From the NCBI GenBank assembly GCA_910580225.1, contig CAJTXE010000036.1, forward strand, positions 1 through 44,915: a stretch of 44,915 nt of DNA. Direction: 5' to 3'. The notes under the pieces were generated by a model that worked only from the letters and a program-made list of their open reading frames with translations, did not search any database and was not told the origin of the DNA. The stretch is from an uncultured Acetatifactor sp. (lineage in GTDB: Bacteria > Bacillota > Clostridia > Lachnospirales > Lachnospiraceae). Position numbers and translations under genes: made by a program. Positions 25,055 to 32,418 of the stretch are shown piece by piece. Each line of letters opens with the position of its first letter. Within the stretch, counting starts at the first letter, position 1.

Positions 25055-25567
25055 TCACTTCCAGTAATGTTCACTGACGCCGGCTCCTCTGGAGACAACC
25101 GTGATATTTACCAGGTTGAAGTTCCAGAAGCCTCCCAGCTTTGCCCTGCCCGTGATGGTAATATAAAAGGGGGTGCCCAGCTGGATGGCCCGGTTCATGC
25201 CGGACGGGGCAGGCGACTTGTAGGAGGCGTCAATGGAGTAGGAGATGTTCTCAGCCCCTTCGATCTGGGAACAGAGGAAGTTAAAAAGCTGGTCTGTCTC
25301 TCCGTTAATGCCTCCTGAGAGCTGGATCTGCTTCACCATCTGGTCTGCACAGTGGTCAAGCTCCTGTTTAGTGGAGATGATGCTGAACAGGTCCAGGATG
25401 AATGCCAGCAGGAGCACCGCTATGAAGATGAACACTACCGTACTGAAATAGTTGACGTCCCCGCGCTCATTTTTCAGTATGGATGCCGGGTTCCTGCCGG
25501 GCCTGCCCGTATGGGGAGATGCCCTGCCGGCTGCTTTGGATATTGTGTTGGAAATTGCCTTTGGCAA
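25055..25567 (-). CDS. DUF4320-like pseudopilin, first gene of the pilus operon
   Basis: A 170-residue protein with a basic 36-residue leader ending LKNERGD, a membrane helix at about residues 42-63 (VVFIFIAVLLLAFILDLF) and an outer domain (ELDHCADQMVKQIQLSGGIN ... PFYITITGRAKLGG). It matches the layout of DUF4320 proteins, TadE-like minor pilins. It starts at a TTG (25567) with GGCGGTGG 6 bp upstream; no ATG lies nearby. It is the first gene behind the shared promoter at 25649-25716 and a leader hairpin. Confidence 0.65.
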   Translation of the reverse strand: MPKAISNTISKAAGRASPHTGRPGRNPASILKNERGDVNYFSTVVFIFIAVLLLAFILDLFSIISTKQELDHCADQMVKQIQLSGGINGETDQLFNFLCSQIEGAENISYSIDASYKSPAPSGMNRAIQLGTPFYITITGRAKLGGFWNFNLVNITVVSRGAGVSEHYWK

Positions 25568-25590
25568 AGTAAAACCACCGCCTTTCTGAC

Positions 25591-25626
25591 GAAAACAGCC
25601 GTCTCCCTGGATGGAAAACGGCTGCT
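25591..25626 (-). terminator. Short terminator-like hairpin in the pilus operon leader
   Basis: CAGCCGT (25596-25602) pairs with ACGGCTG (25618-25624); read leftward it is followed by TTTTCG. The T-run is short, so termination may be partial. It lies about 20 nt after the predicted transcription start and 25 bp before the first start codon. Confidence 0.5.
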
Positions 25627-25648
25627 TTACATATTTTTGACTGTACCA

Positions 25649-25716
25649 AGTATAGCATGGATGCCTTTACGGGGAAAGAGCAGAACCGTGCCAATGTTGT
25701 GCCGATGGTGTGCCAA
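25649..25716 (-). promoter_or_regulatory. Pilus operon promoter with GTGCCAA-type repeat array
   Basis: Reading leftward: three copies of a TTGGCAC-type heptamer (plus-strand GTGCCAA at 25688 and 25710, GTGCCGA at 25699, 11 bp apart), then TTTCCCCGTAAA, then TATACT (25654-25649). The -35 hexamer at 17-bp spacing would be TTTCCC, far from TTGACA, suggesting an activator or an alternative sigma factor. The block 25666-25695 is identical to 40813-40842 upstream of the transfer operon. Confidence 0.75.
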
Positions 25717-25858
25717 TTTGAAGATAGGAAGAAACTTGGGGGCGGTAATGGCAGTCTTCTTGATGTAAAAGTCAGAATGATTTATGGTGAGAAAGAGCAT
25801 CAACCAATATGTAATCCTTTTGCGTCAAGCGTTGTATAATTACATCAATAGTATAATG

Positions 25859-25912
25859 AAAAAACCTTGCTGATTTTCAGATATGGAAACTGACTATCGG
25901 CAAGGTTTTTAT
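25859..25912. terminator. Bidirectional terminator between the pilus promoter and the XRE gene
   Basis: AAAACCTTGC (25861-25870) pairs with GCAAGGTTTT (25900-25909) and is followed by T-runs in both directions. It ends leftward transcription of the XRE gene at 25988 and shields the pilus promoter. The rest of 25717-25987 shows no gene. Confidence 0.7.
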
Positions 25913-25987
25913 TCCCTTTTTTCTATTTTTTGAATTTTTCCATAAGTTTATCGATGACCGTCTGTGACGAAAGTTATATAGTTACTT

Positions 25988-26299
25988 TTACACCTGCATT
26001 TTGTCAATTAAAGCAAAGATAACCTCCTGCTGGTCCTTGTTTAGCCTTGCCCAGCGTTCCAGCAGTTTTCTTTGATCTTCTGTCAGGGAAACCGGGGCAT
26101 CTCCTTCGGATAATAATTGAGAGAGTGTGATTCCAAAAGCCAGACAGATTTTCTTTAAAGAAGGAATGGTTGGAATCATGTTTTTCCGGTACCAGGAGGA
26201 AATTGTGGATTGGGGAAGGCCGGAATGTTCCGCAAGCTGATATTCTGTCCATCCCCTTTCCTGTCTGTATGCAGTTATGGTCGCAAGAATATCTTCCAA
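25988..26299 (-). CDS. XRE-family regulator, copy A
   Basis: A 103-residue protein with an N-terminal helix-turn-helix (AYRQERGWTEYQLAEHSGLP, then STISSWYRKN, residues 9-42) typical of phage-type repressors, and a helical C-terminus. It starts at a TTG (26299) with GGGGTG 7 bp upstream. It is clearly paralogous to the gene at 26417-26725, and their upstream DNA is duplicated too. An inverted repeat lies just upstream at 26347-26390, so autoregulation is likely. Confidence 0.8.
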   Translation of the reverse strand: MEDILATITAYRQERGWTEYQLAEHSGLPQSTISSWYRKNMIPTIPSLKKICLAFGITLSQLLSEGDAPVSLTEDQRKLLERWARLNKDQQEVIFALIDKMQV

Positions 26300-26346
26300 A
26301 TGAATTCACCCCTTTACTTTTGTTTTTCGTAAATTATACTTTGATA

Positions 26347-26390
26347 AATCGTTAGAATTTAATCATTTGAATCATATAATTTTAACGATT
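26347..26390. promoter_or_regulatory. Operator-like inverted repeat upstream of XRE copy A
   Basis: AATCGTTAGAATT (26347-26359) and AATTTTAACGATT (26378-26390) are inverted repeats with one mismatch. A leftward TATAAT-type -10 box lies just downstream at about 26334-26339, so a bound repressor would cover the promoter. The sequence around it is repeated at 26760-26815. Confidence 0.65.
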
Positions 26391-26416
26391 CTTACAATGG
26401 AAGAGGGGAAGTTTTG

Positions 26417-26725
26417 TTATTTCATTTGGTCAATCAGGGAAAAAATAAGCGCCTGCTGTTCGCTGCTCAATCCTGCCCAACGCTTCAGCAGTTCCTGTTG
26501 GGATTCTGTCAGCAGAACAGGCTCACCACCGTGGGAAAACAGCTGGGAAAGCGTAATGCCAAATGCGGTACAGATTTTTTCCAGAGAAGGTATGGTTGGC
26601 ACCACATTTTTACAGTACCAGGAGGATATCGTAGTCTGGGGCAGACCGGAACGTTCCGCAAGCTGGTATTCTGTCCAGCCTCTCTCTTCCCTGTATGCTG
26701 TTATAGTAGAAAGCACAGTATCCAT
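26417..26725 (-). CDS. XRE-family regulator, copy B
   Basis: A 102-residue paralogue of copy A, with about two thirds identical residues by eye, sharing the GWTEYQLAE-SGLPQ helix-turn-helix and the T-I-P-S-L-x-K-I-C stretch. The recognition helix differs slightly (TTISSWYCKN against STISSWYRKN). GAGGCGG lies 5 bp before the ATG at 26725. It is divergent from the secreted protein at 26892, with a perfect palindrome between them, so it probably controls both itself and that gene. Confidence 0.8.
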   Translation of the reverse strand: MDTVLSTITAYREERGWTEYQLAERSGLPQTTISSWYCKNVVPTIPSLEKICTAFGITLSQLFSHGGEPVLLTESQQELLKRWAGLSSEQQALIFSLIDQMK

Positions 26726-26776
26726 TATATCCGCCTCTTTGCTTTTGTATTTCGTAAATTATACTTTGATAAATCG

Positions 26777-26815
26777 TTGTATTTTAATCATTTATATCGT
26801 ATAATTTATACGATA
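26777..26815 (+). promoter_or_regulatory. Perfect palindromic operator overlapping a divergent promoter
   Basis: TATCGTATAA (26795-26804), one central T, then TTATACGATA (26806-26815) form a perfect 21-bp palindrome. On the plus strand TTGTAT (26777-26782), a 17-bp spacer and TATAAT (26800-26805) form a promoter for the gene at 26892, and the palindrome covers its -10 box. AAATCGTT and the leftward TATAAT box near 26758 repeat the copy-A region. Confidence 0.7.
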
Positions 26816-26891
26816 AACACAACTATATAGAAGTATGGTAATAGCAGTAATTTAACTGTCCGTTTATCAAAAAGATAAGGGAGGTATGTGT

Positions 26892-27392
26892 ATGCTGAAA
26901 AAGAAAACCATAGGGGTTTTAGTCTGTTTGTCCGTGATCTGCACAGCGACAGCAGGAGTATTGATATACAGAAATCCAAATAAAAAAAGCACACTCGAAG
27001 AGGATATTTTAAAAGTAGAAGAGGCATTAGGCGATGAATATAAAAAACAGTCAGAGACTACGCTTGCCGCAACACTCACATATGGAAGTAAGGATAACAA
27101 AACTGAAATTTATTACCATATATTAAAAACTGATTATTACGAACAAAATGCTTCTGAAATAACGGGTCTTAATACGGTTGCTTTTGGTGTTTTATTCCCG
27201 GTGGAATTCATGGACAGCTGTGAAGAAATGAAAATCCAGGAATGGCCGGCGGCTCTCTATAAAAAAGGGGAAATGGCGTATCTTTGTTGGACTTATTCCC
27301 CTGAAGTCAGTTATGTGTTGGAGTATAAGCCTGCGGAAATTCAGGATTCAGAGATTATCAAAATGGCGGAAAGTGCAAAGGAGAGAGATTAG
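26892..27392 (+). CDS. Membrane-anchored or secreted hypothetical protein
   Basis: A 166-residue protein starting at the ATG at 26892 (GGGAGG 7 bp upstream; the ATG at 26886 overlaps it). The N-terminus, MLKKKTIGVLVCLSVICTAT, is a signal peptide or anchor (VICTA has a lipobox-like Cys but not a standard one). The rest is soluble and mixed, with CWTYSPEVSYVLEYKPAEIQ near the end. It is more AT-rich than the transfer genes and is the only plus-strand gene in the central part, so it may be cargo controlled by the adjacent XRE pair. Family unknown. Confidence 0.65.
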   Translation: MLKKKTIGVLVCLSVICTATAGVLIYRNPNKKSTLEEDILKVEEALGDEYKKQSETTLAATLTYGSKDNKTEIYYHILKTDYYEQNASEITGLNTVAFGVLFPVEFMDSCEEMKIQEWPAALYKKGEMAYLCWTYSPEVSYVLEYKPAEIQDSEIIKMAESAKERD

Positions 27393-27429
27393 CAGGGATA
27401 TCTGTATATAATTATATTAAAATCAGAAA

Positions 27430-27470
27430 CATATGGAGCTGCAACAATCAGAGTTCCAGCTCCATATGCT
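27430..27470. terminator. Bidirectional terminator
   Basis: A perfect 12-bp stem, CATATGGAGCTG (27430-27441) / CAGCTCCATATG (27457-27468). Rightward it is followed by CTTTATG (weak); leftward by TTTCTGATTTT. It lies between the converging 26892 gene and the end of the transfer operon. Confidence 0.75.
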
Positions 27471-27491
27471 TTATGCCATATTTATAAAATA

Positions 27492-29054
27492 TTACAGATT
27501 CTGCCGGATGATCCGGGTAATGATCCCCACAGCCACGCCCCGTTCTTCATCAATCCGGGTGACGGCAAAGCTCACATCATCCTTCTTGCCGGGAGTCCGG
27601 TAATCGTAGCAGGAGTGGGCCACAGCGTTCACGCCGTTGGACAGACGGATATAGACCACGCCCTTATGTACATCCGTAACCTTGCCGGCATACTTGCTCT
27701 GGATGCGGCATTTTTTCAGGTTGTCATGGTTGGTATTCTGGGACACGCTCTTGATGTCAGCCCTGATGCCCATATCCTCCAGGCTGTCGCGGCGCACGCT
27801 CAGAATACGCACAAGCACCTGGTCGCCCACGGAAAAGCGCTCATGGGCATCCCCGATCCACTCCCAGGCCAGGTCACGGGCCATGATGGAGCACTCCACC
27901 CCGAAAACTTCTACCCGAATAACCTTCTCAGCCACGGCAATCACACGGGCTTGGGCTATACGCCCCTCGTAAATGCGGTACATGCCTGCTGCATCCGTAT
28001 CCAGATAGAAGATCTGCCGTTTCCGAAGCATGGCCTCCTTCCTGCTGGCGACCACGCTGCGGGTTTTGGAATCAATGCCTTTTACGATAAAGTCAATCTC
28101 CGCACCCAGCATATTGCCGAGGATCTTGTTCTGGCGCAGCATCAGTTCCGCATATTCCTGCCCGGAAGGGCTGCGGCCCACATTGATCATCATTTCCTTT
28201 AAGGGGATCACAATCCGGAAACCTTTATAGTCTACAACGGTGATGGTCTTTCCGTTGTCCGTCTGCTCGATCCCGCCAAGCTGCCCGGTAAGGATACGCC
28301 GGGTGCGGTAGGCATTGTGGATCTCATGCCAGATGGCATCCTCGCGGGATTCCTCCGTTTCCACTTCTCCGCGAACTTCCAGCGTCAGCACAGGGGCATC
28401 TTCCTTTCTGTTTTTGGCCGCAGTACGCCGGGCGGGAGCCGCAGTTCCTGATACGTCTTCACCGGAGGGTAAAGGGGCATCTTCCTGCCCGGCTCCAGTG
28501 GGTTCTGTTTTTTCCTGGGGAATGGCTTCCTCTGCGCCACCTGTGGTATCATCGGCAGATCGGGAATCGGGTGCATTGTCAGGTTCAGCTTCCATGCCCT
28601 CCGGCATCCCCGTTTCTGCTTTCTGCGCTTCCACGTCAGTTTCTGTTGGGGGTTCCTCTTTCTTTTTGCGGGCAGTGCGTCTGGTCTTTGCAGCGGCGAT
28701 GCCTGTTTCCGATGAAGTTACCGGTTCCGGTTGTGGTGCTTCATCGGAAGCATCACTTTCCCCATCAGCATCATGCACAGTGCCGGAGCCATCGGAATCT
28801 TCCTGCACCTCCCCGAAGATTTCTTCCTCTGTAAGTTCCGGAAGTTCTCCGTCCGGCAGCTCAGTGTTTTCAGACGGCTCCTGATCCATGCTGCCAAGGA
28901 GTTCATTTAAGTCCATGCCGTCCCCGTCCGTTTCAGACGGTGTGCCATCCTCTTCGCCGGGAAAAATTCCGGCCTCTGTGCCTGCTGCGTCCACAGGGAT
29001 GTTTCCTTCCATTGAAGGGTTTTCCAGTTCCATAAGTTCTTTTTTTCTTGCCAT
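27492..29054 (-). CDS. S1-type RNA-binding protein with long acidic N-terminus
   Basis: A 520-residue protein. Residues 1-230 are low-complexity and rich in Glu, Asp, Pro and Thr, with basic patches (KTRRTARKKKEE). The C-terminal half has S1/OB-like domains: YEGRIAQARVIAVAEKVIRV (near 362) to LVRILSVRRDSLEDM, and KYAGKVTDVHKGVVYIRLSN (near 455). Proteins of this type are common near the end of clostridial transfer operons; their role there is unknown. GGAGGTAAACAC precedes the ATG. It is the last gene of the operon. Confidence 0.7.
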   Translation of the reverse strand: MARKKELMELENPSMEGNIPVDAAGTEAGIFPGEEDGTPSETDGDGMDLNELLGSMDQEPSENTELPDGELPELTEEEIFGEVQEDSDGSGTVHDADGESDASDEAPQPEPVTSSETGIAAAKTRRTARKKKEEPPTETDVEAQKAETGMPEGMEAEPDNAPDSRSADDTTGGAEEAIPQEKTEPTGAGQEDAPLPSGEDVSGTAAPARRTAAKNRKEDAPVLTLEVRGEVETEESREDAIWHEIHNAYRTRRILTGQLGGIEQTDNGKTITVVDYKGFRIVIPLKEMMINVGRSPSGQEYAELMLRQNKILGNMLGAEIDFIVKGIDSKTRSVVASRKEAMLRKRQIFYLDTDAAGMYRIYEGRIAQARVIAVAEKVIRVEVFGVECSIMARDLAWEWIGDAHERFSVGDQVLVRILSVRRDSLEDMGIRADIKSVSQNTNHDNLKKCRIQSKYAGKVTDVHKGVVYIRLSNGVNAVAHSCYDYRTPGKKDDVSFAVTRIDEERGVAVGIITRIIRQNL

Positions 29055-29124
29055 GTGTTTACCTCCATAGTGTAGTTATTCTATTTCACCGCCCGGAAAC
29101 GGGCCGTTCCATAGCAGTCTGGTT

Positions 29125-31137
29125 TCAGGACATGATGGAATCTTTGTCCGCAGATACAATCCCGGCAGGGGTGCCGGAAGATACGGCAGACCTTCCCTGT
29201 TCTGATGCCGGGGGATTTTGTGTTTTCTGCCGTGTGCCGGACACCGGTGTTTTCACAGTTCCTTTTGCGGCGGGTTTTGTTCCGGTTTTGGGAGCACTTT
29301 TTGGTGCTGTTTTTGCGGCCGGTTTTGTCATTGCCTTCTGTGGCGCCTGTTTTACCGCTGGTTCCGGTACGGCGGCTTCCATTTCCAGGCGTCTCCACTC
29401 CGGGATATGGGCGGATGCCTTGCAGGAGCGCAGCAGGGGGTATTCCGGATGTTTGGAGTAATCCATCTTGTCCACCTTCAGGGTCTTCTTTCCCCGGATG
29501 ATGACCAGCGCTTCATCAATGGGCAGGCGCAGCACTTCATCCGGCGTCAGCACGGGGCGTTTTCCTACGCCGCTGGTTTCCCGGTACTCCGGCGTGTAGT
29601 TGGAGATGCGCCAGGTGCCTAACTGTTTGGATTTGCTGGAGACCGCCACGCTGGCAAGGCCGGTACGGGATGAGACATATTCCGCCGTCAGGGGATCGGT
29701 ACACCCCAAGAAAAGCTGGACGTCACAATTCCCTAAAATCTCCTGCCACAGGTTTAAAGGATACCGGTTCTGCAGCCCGGCAAGGTTCTGGAACACGCAG
29801 GACATGGAGATGTTCCGGGAGCGGATCACGCTCAGGCGCCGGGAAAGGTCCGGGATGGTGCCGCAGGCAGTCAGTTCCTCCCCCAGGACATGGACGGGCA
29901 CGGGGAGCCGCCCGCCCTCACAGTTCCTGTCCGCATAACGCACTAACTTAATGAACACAAAAGACAGGAACAGGGATGCCAGGAAGTCAAAAGTGCTGTC
30001 CTGGTCGCTGGTCACAAGGAAATAGGCGCAGGGCTTCTGGCCCGGCAGTTCCAGGTCGATCTCATCCCTTGCGGTGATCTTTTTGATCAGTTCGGACTGG
30101 AACACCTGCAGGCGGCTCCCCAGGCCGATGATGACGCCGCTGCGCACGGAATCGGATGCCTGTTTAAAGAGGCTGTAGGGAGCCTTTGCCGGATGGTTGA
30201 TGGGCAGGACCTCAAAGAGGCTGTTCAGTGCCGTCTCTGAATTTAAGGTAATGAGCTGGTAGACCTGTCCCATGTTCCGGTTCTCCGGGGGATACCCTTT
30301 ATCCACATACAGGACCAGTGCTTTTAACAGGTTCATTTCAGCGGAATCCCAGAAATGGTCTCCCTTGCCGCCGCCCGTGGTATTTTTGATGATGACATCC
30401 ACAAACAGCTGTGCCATCAGCTCCTGGCCCTCCACTTCGCAGAGGCAGTTCCAGGAATCCGAGTTTTCCGGGCTGACCAGGTTGAATACCCGGACCGTAT
30501 AGCCTTTGTCACGGAGATATTCGCTGGATTTTTCGTAAAGTTCCGATTTCGGGTCGCAGATGACCAAAGATTCTCCGCGGGATACCCCCTGTAAGATCCG
30601 GTTCATGCAGAAGGAGCGTGTCTTCATGGAGCCGCTGGCGCCGTAAACCGCCAGGTTGCTGTTCAGCCGTGTCTTCTCCGGCACGCAGACCGCCTTCCTC
30701 TCCAGCATGCCCAGCACGATCCCCTGATACCGGTGCAGGTCAGCCACCAGTTCCAGGACGCCTGCCATCTCTTTCCGGCTCATCCAGCCGGATGTACCAT
30801 AGGTGCCTTTGGCGGAATAGGTGAAATTCCGGTCCTCGTCATATTCCCCGGTGTCGCTGTATCCGATCCGCATGACCAAAAGCAGCAGCACTGCCAGAAG
30901 CCCGATACAGATAAAGATCCCGTAAATCCCGTATGGCGGACGGACCGCCGCATGTAAACAGACGGGAAGGGAAGGGGAGGGAGGCAGGGGGGATGTGCCG
31001 TCTCCGGGGTAGCCGCCGCCCTGTTTCCAGAGGGCGTAGTTGCCGATGAACTGCCCCAGGTAGCCGCCCGCATACAGGATAGCGAGGACGGCGACGGGGG
31101 CAGTGACCAGCCCTTTCAGTAATTTTTTCTTGTCTAT
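29125..31137 (-). CDS. virD4: VirD4/TraG-type coupling protein, AUA start
   Basis: A 670-residue coupling ATPase that links the relaxosome to the secretion channel. Two N-terminal membrane helices (about residues 8-25 and 80-100) precede the P-loop GASGSMKT near residue 165 and VICDPKSEL near 193. The usual second acidic motif reads VLGEELTACG. The tail from about 560 is Lys/Ala/Pro-rich. The open frame with both helices reaches AUA at 31137-31135, with AGGAGG 8 bp upstream and overlapping the previous TAG stop. No ATG, GTG or TTG occurs in frame before the second helix, so AUA is the likely start. Confidence 0.85.
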   Translation of the reverse strand: MDKKKLLKGLVTAPVAVLAILYAGGYLGQFIGNYALWKQGGGYPGDGTSPLPPSPSLPVCLHAAVRPPYGIYGIFICIGLLAVLLLLVMRIGYSDTGEYDEDRNFTYSAKGTYGTSGWMSRKEMAGVLELVADLHRYQGIVLGMLERKAVCVPEKTRLNSNLAVYGASGSMKTRSFCMNRILQGVSRGESLVICDPKSELYEKSSEYLRDKGYTVRVFNLVSPENSDSWNCLCEVEGQELMAQLFVDVIIKNTTGGGKGDHFWDSAEMNLLKALVLYVDKGYPPENRNMGQVYQLITLNSETALNSLFEVLPINHPAKAPYSLFKQASDSVRSGVIIGLGSRLQVFQSELIKKITARDEIDLELPGQKPCAYFLVTSDQDSTFDFLASLFLSFVFIKLVRYADRNCEGGRLPVPVHVLGEELTACGTIPDLSRRLSVIRSRNISMSCVFQNLAGLQNRYPLNLWQEILGNCDVQLFLGCTDPLTAEYVSSRTGLASVAVSSKSKQLGTWRISNYTPEYRETSGVGKRPVLTPDEVLRLPIDEALVIIRGKKTLKVDKMDYSKHPEYPLLRSCKASAHIPEWRRLEMEAAVPEPAVKQAPQKAMTKPAAKTAPKSAPKTGTKPAAKGTVKTPVSGTRQKTQNPPASEQGRSAVSSGTPAGIVSADKDSIMS

Positions 31138-32255
31138 GGGAAAAACCTCCTTTCAAATTTTTCAAAGCTGATGGTGGAAAACTCCGCCTGTCCGCCACAG
31201 AAGCGGTGGAGAACTTCCTTCTGGAAGTCAAAGCAGATCAGGGTTCCCGTCCGTTCCTGCAGCTGGAGCGCCGTATGGAAACGGTTGATGCGGGGGATAT
31301 CCAGGAAATAGCCGAACAGCACCGGGTTCCCGTTCCGGTCCAGGGCGTCGTGCTCTATGGGCAGCCCTGTATCCTTTGGCTGAAATCCCTGCATCAGCAT
31401 GTGGTCAAGTTCAGTTACCTTTTCCAGGCTGCATAAGAGCTTCAGCAGCGTATCCCCGTACCGGTCATTGGTCAGGTAATAAAAATGCTCATAGTTCCCA
31501 TCCAGAAGGAAGAAACAGCGTGAGGAAGTATCCGCACTGGAAAGGATCTGGTAAAAAGGCTCCAGGCCGTTCCCAAGGAGCAGCCCGGAAACTTCGGTAC
31601 GGGCATACTGGGCCGGCAGCCTTTCACAGCACAGCAGAAGCTTTAAAAATACCTGCACCTTTATCTCTGCCCGGTAATCCCATTTCATGGTATAGGAGTC
31701 TCCGTTATAGGTGACAAAGATTCCGGCTGGCGCAAGGAGTGCGCCGGCCATGCGGGAGCCCCGGATCTTTACAGCGTCGATGCCGACTTCTTTGATCTCG
31801 CGGGAACTGTAAAAGGCCGGGCAGTCCAGCGTGGAAACCGGGGAGCCTCCGGCAGAGAAGATATCCGGCTTTTCATCCCGGAAGATCCGGATGCCCGCAT
31901 TCCGCATGGAGACAAAAATCTCAGCTACACGGTGCAGGCGAAGGCGGCGGGTAAACTCGCTCTTTAACCTGCTTGTCTCCCCGTTTCCCGTAAGGAAGAA
32001 TGAGAACCGTTCCGGGTTTTCTTCCAGCAGGAAACTCCTTGCCTTCCGGCCCAGGCGGTAGCCGCGCAGCTTATCCCGGTAGTAGGTTTTCAGGAGCCCG
32101 TCTTTTTTCAGGGAAGTTATGACAGACTCTTTGTAACTGGTGCTGCCGGGGATGCGCATGAGCAGATATGCGGGGAGTTCACCGCATATGGCGGTCAGTT
32201 CAAGCAGATGGTAACTGATCGTGTCTGTCCGTGGGAGTCTGCTGCTGCTATCCAA
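31134..32255 (-). CDS. Winged-helix protein of the transfer operon (replication-relaxation-like)
   Basis: A 373-residue protein starting at a TTG (32255) with GGAGGTG 6 bp upstream. The N-terminal 80 residues look like a winged helix (SYHLLELTAICGELPAYLLM; SVITSLKKDGLLKTYYRDKL; RGYRLGRKARSFLL), followed by a mixed alpha/beta domain. This layout resembles replication-relaxation proteins and oriT-binding helpers, but the match is weak. It overlaps virD4 by 4 bp, and the 163-bp upstream gap is full of inverted repeats. A role in DNA processing is plausible. Confidence 0.55.
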   Translation of the reverse strand: MDSSSRLPRTDTISYHLLELTAICGELPAYLLMRIPGSTSYKESVITSLKKDGLLKTYYRDKLRGYRLGRKARSFLLEENPERFSFFLTGNGETSRLKSEFTRRLRLHRVAEIFVSMRNAGIRIFRDEKPDIFSAGGSPVSTLDCPAFYSSREIKEVGIDAVKIRGSRMAGALLAPAGIFVTYNGDSYTMKWDYRAEIKVQVFLKLLLCCERLPAQYARTEVSGLLLGNGLEPFYQILSSADTSSRCFFLLDGNYEHFYYLTNDRYGDTLLKLLCSLEKVTELDHMLMQGFQPKDTGLPIEHDALDRNGNPVLFGYFLDIPRINRFHTALQLQERTGTLICFDFQKEVLHRFCGGQAEFSTISFEKFERRFFP

Positions 32256-32418
32256 AAGATCACCTCCTTATGACCGGCACGGGGCCGGCATTTCCCCGGT
32301 TTTTTACCGGGGTGACTGAAAACTTCGGTAAATTTGGGGCGGGAAAACACCCCCAAAAGCAGTTTTTTCGGGCATTTCCCGGATTCCCGGCATATGGGTG
32401 AAAAAAATCCCCAAATGG
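32256..32418. other. Repeat-rich intergenic region, candidate oriT or regulatory RNA
   Basis: This 163-bp gap lies inside the transfer operon. It has CCCCGG (about 32294-32299) with CCGGGG after a TTTTTTA loop, CCGGC with GCCGG at 32275-32290, and two TTCCCGG copies near 32386-32400. It has no convincing gene; a 90-residue frame crosses it without a ribosome site. Position and hairpins fit an origin of transfer or a processing site, but no nic sequence is recognised. Confidence 0.35.

Noticed and set aside
29125..30891. VirD4 starting at the ATG at 30891
   Set aside because: This start lies within the second membrane helix and has no ribosome site; the frame continues upstream through a clear first helix to a perfect ribosome site.
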